Shown piece by piece: positions 25,101 through 37,100 of a stretch of 64,000 bases of DNA; position 1 is the first letter of the stretch; the number at the start of each line of letters is the position of its first letter. Under the pieces are notes generated by a model, which did no database searches, was not told the origin of the DNA, and saw only the letters and a list, made by a program, of their open reading frames with translations. The translations under genes and the position numbers were made by a program. The stretch spans positions 2,143,501 to 2,207,500 of the forward strand of contig NC_044591.1 of NCBI RefSeq assembly GCF_901933205.1, given 5' to 3'. The stretch is from Camarhynchus parvulus (lineage: Eukaryota; Chordata; Aves; Passeriformes; Thraupidae).

Positions 25101-28100
25101 CTCATCTCATTAGCTTGCTCTAGTGGTTAATCACTTAGAAACACATGCCTAATTTTTTAATTTGTTTAGCTTCAGTTTAACCCTACCAGCTCTTGTTATC
25201 CCTTCCTTTGGCAGATCAAAGGCCCTTTAGAGGCTGGGCTTTCCCCTTGGTAATCATCTCACCTAATCTTCATTATGGGAAGTCACTGAGCTACTGAGCT
25301 TTTCAGTCCCCAATGGAAGAGCATTTTCCATGGCTCTTGGAACCACATTTGTCTTTCCCTGCAGCATCCTCCAAGTTTATTTTTCATATCCCACTAGAAC
25401 CTTGCAGAGCGGGGTGCTCTGCTCACCTGGAGGCATTTCTGCTCACCTGGAGGCATTTCTGCTCACCTTGAGGCATTTCTGCTCACCTCGAGGCATTTTT
25501 CTGACCTCAGGCTACAGGACAGGCAAATTTTGCATTTAAATTCTTCATCTGAAATGCAGTTTGGCATGACCTCCCAAACTTCCTCGCTTGCTGCTCACTG
25601 TTTTATCAGCAGAAATTTTCCACTCTCTACCAGTCACAGCAGGTCTGGGCACTGCTGACCCATGCTGGGCTACTCTGCCCCCTCATGCACCTAAAGATCA
25701 TATTTAGAAGCACAGAGTAGTTCAGGTTGGAGAAGTCCTCTGAGATCACTGAGTCCAACACAGCACTGCCATGTCTGCCACTTAAACCATGTCCCCAGGC
25801 ACCACACCAGCAGTGACTGCCCTGGGAAGACTCTTCCTTTTGACAACCCTTTCAGTGATGAAATCTTTCCTAATATCCAATGTGAACCTCCCCTGGCACA
25901 ATTTGAGGGTTTTTTCCCCTCATTTCACCGCTTTTTGCTTGAGGAGCAATCCCAAGAGCTCAGCCTGGCCCCAGCACCCTACCAGGGCTCACTCTACCTC
26001 CAGGGCAGAGATGGTGCTCGGGTCAGGTTGTCATCATGGTCCTGGCACAGAAGCATCCATGGCAGCCCAGCAGGGATGGTGGGAAGGCACATCTGAGGTC
26101 TCCAGGCCACTCTCCAGCTCACAGAAAGGCTCAGTCCTAAGGGCTCAGGGCAGCTGTCTGCAGCCAAGCCTTGGAAATCCCTGAGGATGGTGATGTTCAC
26201 CATCTCTGGGAACTTCTCTGCTTTTCTAAAGCCCATCCTGAGCCTCTCAAGCTGCATCTTGCAGCTGCTATTTCTTCCTACAGGACCTGGCACCACCAGT
26301 GGGGGCCTGGCTCCTTCCTTTTTACACAGCCCCACACAGAGCTGTGGCTGTGCTGAGATCCCTTCTTGGGTTTCCTTCCCCAGGTCCCCTCCCCTGCACT
26401 GAAATCAGTTTGGGCCAAGCTCCAGCCAAAGCAGCAGCAGTTCCAGCCACATCCCTCCATCATTCCACACAGCACATGATCCAACCCTGCTGGTCAGGAG
26501 TTGGGAAAGAGCCTCCTGAGACACAAGATAAAGGCCTCTGGCAGCCCAAGAGCACTGAGATCTGAAACAGAGGTCAACCCATCCAAAAATCCCCATCCAG
26601 CCTGAAAATCACGGAATATCCTGAGCTGGAATGGACATACAAGGATCATCAAATCCCACTCCTGGCCCTGCACAGACACCCCAACAATCCCACCCTGTGC
26701 TGCTCTCAGAGCCTTGTCCAAATGCTGCTGTGGCAGCCCTGGGGCTGTGCCCATTCCCTGGGGAGCCTGGGCAGTGCCTGCACCCTCTGGGGGAAGAACC
26801 TTTCCCTGATATCCAACCTAAACTCCCCTGGCAGAGCTCCAGCCATTCCCTCAGGTCCTGTCAGTGCCTGCCTCTCCTCTGCCCTCCTGAGGAAGCTGTA
26901 ACTGTGCTGAGTGTCCCCTCAGTCCCCTCCTGTCCCATGGCATCCATCAGGCCCACCAAGGGTGACCCCACTGCACAAAGCACGGATGGCACCCCCAGAC
27001 AGGCACAGACTGAGGTGGATGCCAAAGATGCCAGTCCTGGTGGTGCTGAACAAGGGGCTGCCCTGAGCACCCCAGGGTGACGAGTGACACGGGACAGCCC
27101 CTGGTGTCCCCAGATCAGCCAGGCCTGCCTTGCTGCAGTCACTGGCACTGAGTGACAGGAAGATCTCCAGGTGAAGAACACGGCAAATGAAATTCAGCAG
27201 TGACAAAAGGAAACGAATGCACTTGGGGGAAAAGAGCCCTAATTATACAAACACAATGATGGGCACTAAATTAGCTATTAACATGCAGGGAGGGGATCTC
27301 GGCAGCACTAGAGATAATGCTCTGAAAACATCAGTTCAAAGCTCATCCGTCATCAAAAAAAATGAGAGAATGTAAGGAATGATGAAGAAAGGAGCCCAGT
27401 GCAGAGCAGGAATGTCATTAAGCCATGCGTGGAGCCACGGCTGGGACGTGTGGCAGTGGCATCACCCGAGACAAGGGCGTGAGGGAGCTGATAAAAATGA
27501 TCAGGGACACAGAGCAGCCTCCATATGGAGAGTCAATCAACTCAGAGCTTCCATGTGAAAAGAGGCCACTCAGGGAGGGATATAAAGCCATCAGGAATAT
27601 GGGGGACATGAATGGGAATAGATTGCTTGCAATTTCATACAGTGTGCAAGGACATATTTTTTAACATGGTGCATAATTAAATTGCATAACTTACTGCCAC
27701 AGGCACCCTGGGCACTGGAAATATGAACAGCACAGCAGGGGACAGGAGGAATCATCACTCACTCACCCCTTATTTCTCTACTGCCTGGCCAGTACAGAGC
27801 TCTGCAGACCAACCAACACCACAATGCTCCTGGAAAGGGCATGTTTATCCCTCACACATCGTCCTGCCCAGCACATGGGGATCCCTCCCTTGGACACCTC
27901 CTGGATGTTTCTGGGTCTGCCCAGACCAACTGCTCGGCACCCCTGGCACCTCCAGCTGCCAAGAGCTGCAGCCAGCACCTTCCCAGGAGACACAAGCAGG
28001 TGGATGTGCACGCCTCACCCCACACACAGCTCCGGGTGAGCCAGCTCAACAGTGCCAACATCTGGAACTGAATGTGAAGGGTGCCAAGCAGAGACTGCAG

Positions 28101-31100
28101 AGCAAGGGAGAGATGCCATCTCCCAGGAGAGCAGCAGGACCCGCAGCACTGCAGAAACTGCACTGAGGAACCTGGACTCTGTCCCTGGAACCCCAGCATC
28201 CATGATGTCACACTGTGGAGCAGACTCTGGCCCTCAGCATCCTGTGATGTCACACTATGGACCATGGACCGTGTCCCTGTCACCTCAGCATCTCACAGAC
28301 ATGACCACAGCAGCAGGATCTCTGCAGCCCTGCTCCTCGCCCCTGCACTGTGTGCCTGACCCTGCCCACCCACCCCCTGTGCTAAACACATTTAAACCTG
28401 CACAAACATTTGAACCTGTCCTAGGAGGCTCCAGTCCTCTGCTGGCCTGCCAGAGCCTTCTGTGGAATAAGACACCACCCAAAACAGATCAAAGATGTCC
28501 ACAGAGAGGCTGTTTAAGGGGAAAGAGCTTCTGGGCTTCCCATTTGAGGGGTATGTTTCCCTTCATGCTCAGCCCAGTGATTAGTGCTCTCCAGGGACTC
28601 GGAGCTGCAGAATGAATTTGAGAAGACAGAGCAGTGTCAGGCTGTTAGAGGCTCAAAAAGGATCTTGGCTCCCCTGAGCCCCAAGGCTGAGCACTTACCA
28701 TTCACATTTAACAACCAAACACTTCCAAGGCAGGCAGAGGCCTCCCCGCTCCCCATCCCTCCCCGAGGACACCATTAGCACCTGGAAAGGGAGAAGGCAC
28801 GGCCTTGGCAGCGCTCAGGGCTGGCCCCGTGCGGGGTGGGGGCTCCAGACAGCCTCACGCGCCGCGCTCGTATTTTTGGAAACAGCATCCCAGAGGGCTG
28901 CAGTGGATGCTGCTTGTTCTCCTGCCAGCCCTGACTGCTTTGGAAAGTTTGGTCGAGCTCTGTTTGGCTGCCTCTGAGTTATTCAAGCCCAGAAAGGGGG
29001 TTATTGCTTACAGGAGGGGTTCAGATTGTTTCTTCCCGGGCGTGTTTGGGGTGAGGAAGCCCAGATTTGGGCTGGCCGTGCAGCTCCTGCAGGAAGGCCG
29101 TGCAGAGTCATGGCTAACCCAGTCATGGCTAACCCAGCAGAGCTGATGAAAAGCATGCATTGAGAGCTGTGGGTCTGCTCTGCAGCCAGGCAAGAGGCAC
29201 CTCCTCGGCAGCCCAGCCACGTCCATTCCAATCCCCGCAGATCCCTCCACGCCTCTGGCAGAGCCGCCGTGCCCAGCAGACGAAGGTTTGGCAGAAAAAG
29301 CTGGACAGGAGCAGGCAGGGCTGCTCCAGGCTGCACCACGAGCCACCCCAGGAGGCCGGGACACCCCCTCCTCTCCCTCACTGCTCGCCAGCCTAAGGCT
29401 GATCATAAAGAAACCTCTGTGCGTCTCCAGGGAAGCAGGACCGGGAGAGGGGCACAAAGCCTCCCGCAGCTGTGTGTTTGCAAACAACCCAGCTGAGCTG
29501 TGAAGAGGGGCTGAAAGCAGTAATTGTCTTTAATTAAAGGAGGTTGGAGGCATCTCAAGCTTTGACAAAAGACATTTCCAGTCTGCTAGCAGCTCCAGCA
29601 CTCAGTGCCGCTGCAGCCACAACCCGGCCGGGGTTCAAAGGCAGCGGGTGACAGTGGGGACAGGGGGACCTCAGCCCTGGGCTGCAGCTGCAGCAGTGCC
29701 AGGACAGTGCCACACACCTGCAGGGCACGAGAGGAGGGCACACCCGCACGCCAAGGAGGATGCAGGCAGCCAGCAGCATTTATACCTGGGACCCTACAGA
29801 ACTTGTGCCTGGCACCAGATGTGGGCCAGATGTGCCCGTGTGGGGACCCAGCAGCTGCCTGAGGCATCCCACCCTCCTGGGGGACCTGGCTGCACGTGTC
29901 TGTGTCCAGGGGTGCCACCTCAGCCCTGCTGGGGTCTCTGCCCTGTCCTGGTGTGCCCTGGTCCCTCCCAGCGTACACAGACCAGACACCAAGAGCGCTG
30001 CTGCTGCTGCTCCTCCTGGGCTAATTAATGAATCCTGCTTATTAGCGAGCTCCCTGGGCTGCCATGGAGCTCTGTCATGGTGCTGCATCCTTGCAAGCTC
30101 ATGCTGGGCTCCACAGCCTGAGCTGACACGCACCAGACCCCCACCCACACAGATGCTGCCCCCACAAAGCCCTTTGCAGGGCCAGCCCTCGCTCCCAGCC
30201 GTGCTCTGAGCACCAGGGAGATCACAATGCCTCCCTGAAGCTCAGGGTACCACAGCTCAGGCTAGCAAAATGTCCTCCTTCCCTCCTCTCCTCCATCCTC
30301 AGGGAGGGCCTGTTGCCCACCATCCTCTGCTTCCTCCCTCCCACCTTTGCTTTTGGCCTTCCAGCACATCAGCATGCAGGAATCACTACTCTGGTTTCCA
30401 TGGAAACCCCATCATGCAGGGGGGCACCCCCAAAATATATGAGACAGTCGGTCTGGTGCAGCTTTGGTGGTCCCATGTGTCCTGCTCCCCCACCTCTGGC
30501 TTGACAACCCCTCCTGAGCTCCCCCCCAGCCCCACTGAGCCCTGGGGTCAGGAAAGCCGGGATGGAGGGAGGAATTCTGCTGCCAGAGAAACATCACTGC
30601 CTCTCTTCTTGTTTGCCCAGAGAAACTGCAGCTGCCCCATCCCTGGAAGTGTCCAAGGCCAGGCTGGATGGGGCTTGGAGCAACCTGAGACAGGGGAGGG
30701 TGTGCTGGAGATTACCTGGGACAGGAGAGGGTGTGCTGGAGATTACCTGGGACAGGGGAAGGTGTGCTGGAGATTACCTGGGACAGGAGAGGGTGTGCTG
30801 GAGATTACCTGGCACAGGGGAAGGTGTGCTGGAGATTACCTGGCACAGGGGAGGGTGTGCTGGAGATTACCTGGGACAGGGAGGGTGTGCTGGAGATTAC
30901 CTGGGACAGGGGAGGGTGTGCTGGAGATTACCTGGGACAGGGGAGGGTGTGCTGGAGATTACCAAGGCAAGGAGCCCCTTCGCATAGCAGGAGGAGCACT
31001 GGATGAGGTTGTTCAAGGTCCCTTCAACCCAAACCACCCCAGGACTCTTTAGGCAGGACTGGGCAACAAACCTGCACCTGGGTTTGAAGCAGAGGTCTGA

Positions 31101-34100
31101 ACCCTCTGCTCAGCTCTGCACACTCTGCTCCAAGTGTTTTCCCACATGCCCCCTTCATGCCATGCCCTCTCCCACTCCATGTCTGCCTTGCACCTGCAAG
31201 TGCTGAAAACCAGCCCTTGGACAAGGATAAATCCCTACCACGGCCCCTGCAAAGGTGCAGAGAGCCAGATACACCCAAAATCACGTCCCAGAGGACCCAC
31301 CCTGCCTCTTGGGCAGGTCCCCATGTGAATATTTTTGCCTGGGAAATCCTGGAAAGAGCAGCCACGCTCTAATTCAAGAGACACAGAAACAAACTGGGAT
31401 CACTTCCATCTGTGCCAGACAGCAAAACTTTCAAGAAGAAGGAAAAAAAAAAGACCAGTTCTAATTATAGGGTATCATGAAGATCCACACGCTCAGATTT
31501 GTCACTGTTTCCAGATTAGCCCTCCACATGGTGACAACGTGAGTGAGCACCAGGCAGAGTGACATTCCTCTCCTGCTTCATAATCCCCTTTGGAAAGCAG
31601 GAACACCAAGCAGAGTAAGCACTGACTGAGGGTGACCCAGAGCCTCCTGCCATTTCCTTTTATAGAATCCCTGTGGCTGGAAAAGCCCTCCAAGACCATC
31701 GAGCCCAGTCATTAACCCAGCACTGTCAGATCACCACCAAACATGTCCCCAAGTGCCACATCCAGCTGTTGTTTAAACACCTCTAGGGATGGGAACTCCA
31801 CAACTGCCCTGGGCAGCCTGTGCCAATGCCTGACCACCCTTTCCATAAAGAAATTTCCCAATACCCAACTAAATCTGCCCTGGCCCAGCCTGAGGCCGTT
31901 CCCTCTCCTCCTGACCCTGTTCCTGGGAGCAGAGCCTGACCCCCTGGCTGTCCCCTCCTGCCAGAGAGCTCTGCAGAGCCACAAGGGCCCTCCTGAGCCT
32001 CCTTTTCTCCAAGCTGAGCCCCTTTCCCAGCTCCCTCAGCCACTCCTAATCAGACTCATGCTCCAGACCTTTCCCCAGCTCTATTCCTGTCTCTGGACAT
32101 GCTCCAGGAAGGTCCTGAGGCTGGGATTTGCCTGGATGGAAAAGCAAACTGGAGAAAACCTGGAGATTACTTTTCCTACAACACCTCCCTCGTATCTTAT
32201 TCCTCAGTTGGTGCCACAGGTTCACTCCCAGGGTGTAAACTGAGAGTAAAACACCACCATTCCTGCCTGGATCCATGTGGGAGCTGAGGCAGGTGATGGT
32301 AGCTGTGCAGGTGGTAGGATGGCAGTGCTCATTGTCCCCACAACGGCACAAACAGCCCTGCAAGGGTAAAGGAAGGCAGGCTTTAATCCATCACTGGGGT
32401 GCACTGCAGGGAAAGGGGAGTGAGAAGCTTCTCTGTGAATGAGTCATTCCCCAAATTCTTCTACTCCCGTTTTCCCCCTTTTCCTCATTCTGTTTTATTA
32501 ATGACACTGCACAGATGCACTGAAAGGCTCAGAATTCATTTTGCTCACTGTGCTGCAAGGAAAGGTCTGCAGCAGAGGGTTTACCCTTTACTGGGATAAA
32601 CCCTCCTGAGCTTCCTGCCTCCAGCTCTGGGAACCCTCTGGGTGATGGCTGGCACGAGGGAGCTCTAGCATCCACTGCCTGGGCAGCCTGAGGAATCACC
32701 TTCTCCTCCTCCTCCTCCTCCTTCTCCTTCCTCGAGATGTCTGAGAGCCAAAGGTGCTTCTGTAGGATCCCAAGGATCCCAAACCATCTAGGTGGGAGTG
32801 AACAGGGAATCTGCCAAAATAATCCTCTGGGATCCTCTGTGGTGACAGCAATATGGACAGACACTGCACAGCTGTCACCAGTACATAAGATGAGGGATAA
32901 GGTGAAAGGAAGAGGAGGGAAAGGGGCAGAGAAAGGCTCAGGAAAAACAGATGGTTTCCACTGAACTGTCTCAGGAGAGAGACCAGCCCCTCAGAAATTC
33001 CAGGTTAGTGGTCTGATGCCCAGCAATGTCCTGCCTCCTGCCTGTTCCACACACATGGGCACCTGGGGCCACTGCCTGCAGCCCCTGCCCCATCCATCCA
33101 GCCTGCATGTCCCAGAGGATGCAGACACCCTGCCCAGGAAGGGCTGTCCTGAGGGGCAGGCACAAAGAGGAACAGTGGGATGGAAACCACTCCCTGCTGC
33201 CCCACATGGATGGCCCTGATGCTGCACAGCCCCTTCCTGCCTCCCCCTGGAGCCTCCTGGAGAGCCTGGGCCATAAAAAGGCAGATCTGGGGCATCCCAT
33301 GGAGTGTGCTGCCTGCTGCTCCTGCAGCCACCTCAGAAGCCACCACAATCTTTTCCAAAGCCATCCAGGCTGGGAGAAATGCCATGAGGAGCAAAGCAAG
33401 AGTGTCAGCCTGCTCCACAGGCTCCACTTCAGGCTGCACTGGAACTCAGACAAACCTGGAGGGTTTGGGCATTTTGGTGTTTGAATGATGACCCCTTTCT
33501 CACATGATCATTTATTGTTCACTCTGCTCCTGTTCCTGTCCAGCTGCGGGTGTAACAACCACAGGACTCTTGGGATCACAATGTTTTGGAAGGAAATTGC
33601 TGGCTGTGGTTTGAGCCTTAACAATGGTTTGAACACAGGGTCTCTGTGAGCTCCAGAAGTGCCAATAGTCTGCAAGTGCCAACAGACTCCAAAAGTAGGA
33701 GGCTGTCATTGATGAAAACTGTCCGTGCCCAAATCCTGAAGATATTCCCTCCAAATGCAGCTGGAATTTGCTCCTGGTCATGGGAGTTATTTGCAGCCTG
33801 TGGATCTCCAAGGGGGCCCTCACCTCAGGGTGCAGGGATGCCCATCCCTGGCTGCTGCTGCAGCATCACTGTGGTACCCACAGCCCTTCATGGAGCTGGG
33901 GGCGAGTCCAAGTGCCTGGGGAGCAGAACCACACACTCAAGCATCAAGACTCCCCCTGGTCAAGTGAAAACATCAGTTTCTGCTAAGGTCTCTCTGGTTT
34001 CTGACACAAGGAGCAGAGCCAAAATCTCTGGGTTACCTCTAAGGACTCCATGAGGATGCCAACTCCTTGACAGGTGTCATTTCAACATGCTGAGGAGAAG

Positions 34101-37100
34101 AAGAGATCTCAGCTTTTGAAGATCTTGCTGCAGAGACCTGGAAAGGCTTCACAGTTGTCACAATGTGTTCACACAGGTCCCCTTTTGGGTGCCAGACCAC
34201 AACCTTTTCCTGTCTCCCCCTCCCAGGCTGATTTCCATACCCAGTGACTCCTACTTTCTGCTCATGCTATTCCCTGTTCCCCATTTTCCATCTCCAGGAC
34301 CTGCCATCCTACAAACTACAGTTTCTCTGGTCCTTCAGCCACCTTCCCCACTGCTTGGACTCCCCCAAAAGCATCCAGGCCAGGTGGGCAGGGGGCTGCT
34401 GCCCTGTGGGAAGAAAACTCCTGCTGGGGCTCACAGGATGTGGTTCAGAGCCTCTTCTGTTTAAGCTCTTGGGAAGCATCCAAAGAAGGTCCTCAAGGAT
34501 GGGGAACGGTCTGGAGGGGAAGGCAGGAGGTGTTTAAGCTCCACCCACCCACACAAGGACTGGGTATCACAGAGCATCACCAAACTTAAGGTCTCCTTCA
34601 AATCATGACAGTAAAAGTGTATTTTCCTTGGCCAAACCTAATTAAACCTTGTTTGAAGTTTGGTCTGTGTTAACAGAGCCATTGTATGAGCTATGAACAC
34701 TTTGATTCAATTTCCCAACCTTTATGGGGACTTTTCTGTGCACTTCCCAGTGACTTAGATTATGTTTCTAAGGCATAAGGGGAACAATAACAAGTTTCCT
34801 TGGAGCTAATTAAGCTAATCATGGTTTATAGATTAAATTCTCTGTAAGGTTTTTACCTAGTGTGGCTAAAATCAAAGAGCTGTGCTCTAGCTGAGCACAT
34901 CTGACTCATCTGACATCAGAAAAAATTTAAATCAGTGCAGAGAATGTCGGAGGGTATTTCCCAAAATTAAATGTACAACACAATCTCTTGGCTTCGGCCC
35001 AGCTTGCTGAAAAATTTCAAATGAAAAAGAAAAAATCCTCAAAAGCAGTATTTTCTCCAATCTTCCTCAAGTTACATACAATGAAGAATACTCTCCTCTT
35101 GCCCCATAAAAATCCAGCACTGTGAGGAGTTCAAGGGAAAATCCTCCTTCCCCCCCAAGATGTCTGAGAGCTTTCAATCAATCAAAGGAAAAAAACTAAT
35201 GGCAAAAAACTACATTCCCTTCATTTTATGGCAATAATGAGTTAAAATCCTGGAATCCTGGCCCTGAATCCCAGCTATTCATTCCAGCTCCTATTAATGT
35301 TTACCACTTTTCTCAGGAAAAAAAGGAAAAAAACCAAAAAAAGGGGGAGGGTGAAGGGGAGGCCAAGGAAGGAGAGAGGAATAAATGAATAAATGCTGCT
35401 CTCCCACCAGCACCAGCACACGATGCTGCCAGAGCTGCTATTCCCTGCTCACATGGGTGTAGCAGCACCAGGAATGTGGTGTTTGATCCAAAATGCTGTT
35501 TCAGCTGTAAAAATAAATCAGGGGGAGATTTTCTCCTGGGTACACATCAGTTCCAGGAAAGCACCCGTGTCACTGAGTGTCCCTGTGCCCCAGAGGGACA
35601 GAGGGGACACCAGCCCCAGGTCTGCTTTCACTCCCCTCCCCACATCTCCTCGCTGATCCCAGCACAGTGGGATGGAGGGAGCAGCCCATCCCAGGAGGGG
35701 AAGGGGGGCAGAGACCATCCCTGCAATTCTGTGGGATCTTCAAGGTCCCTTCCAACCCAAATCATTGTGAGACCTTGAGCAGAGGGATGAAGGGGCTGGG
35801 GCAAAGGCTCTGGGCAGCAGCAGCTGTGGCAGACAATGGCAATGCAAAACTCCACCACGTTTCTCTGAGGAATGGCCATCATTTCCCTCAGGGCTTTGCT
35901 GGACCTGCGATCTTCATCCTTCCCTCCAACCCCAGGGATTTCTGACCTGCCCACACTGATAAATGAGAAGAGGCTGTTCCCTTCTGGGCTCCCATGGGCT
36001 GCCCCCAGATCACCTCATGCATCCTGCTGAGGTCTTTCCTGCACCATCACAGCAGGGCTGGGAGAGTTCTGCAACCTCCTGCTGCTCAAAATCCACTCTC
36101 ATGTCCTCAAAAACTTCATCTCCTCCCTTTCTCTGCAGAGAAAACACTTCTGTGGAAGGTCTCAGTCCATTCCTTGTCTTGAAAGCAAAATGAGAAAGGA
36201 ACTCTCATTTCCTTGGTTTCCCAAGAAGGTGTAGTTCCTCAGAAGGTGCATTTCCTATTCAAGATGAGTGGTCCATTTCCCTTCTCTGGTTGCACATCTT
36301 TTGCCTCACTCCTGGACCATGTATTACCCTTCCTGTGAGATCAGCATCTCTTGGGGCTTCACACCACCAGCAAATCAATGCCTCAACCCCCCTGCCTGAC
36401 ACCCCCTTGCTCTGCCAAGCTCCCCTGGGTCCTGTTCCAACCTGCCAAAGCCCAAACTCCAACAGGAATGTGCAGAGGACAAGCAGCAGGCAGGTGTGGA
36501 GTGGCTCCCAGTGAGCAGCTGCAGTCTCCACCACAGCCTTAATTGGACTCACAACATGGAGAGGTCAGCAAGAAGAATCAAAGCCATGGAAAGAAAGACC
36601 CTGTATTCTTGCTTCCCAGACAGAGAGGGAGGAGAGGGAGAAGCCCCAAAAGCAGAATCCAACAATGCCACCGAGCCCCGGCCGGCTGGGAGCATTCAAA
36701 TTGTCAGCAAGCCTGTAGAAAAGGCAGACAAATTCCTGTTTTGTACTTGGGAAGGAGCCAGGTGATGTAATAATCTTTGAGGATGATGGTGGAATACTTT
36801 CCATTCCAGCAGTAACTCAAGATGTTAAATAGCAGCCACTAAAGTTAAACATTGCTAAATCAGCCTGTCAGGGCAGCACCTACCTAAGGGGGTGTAGGTG
36901 ATGGACTGGGGCACACTCAATGCTCACTTTCCACATGCCGTGAGGCAGCAGGGTGTTTCAGAGATGGAGGAAAAAGCTATTTGCTAAATGAGGCAGTTGT
37001 GGCTATTTTAGGGTTGCAACATCAGTACCAGTCAAATAAGGCTGTGACAGCTCCAGGACTGGGTCAGCGAGGGATTAAAGGAAGGCAGGGATAGTAGTGC

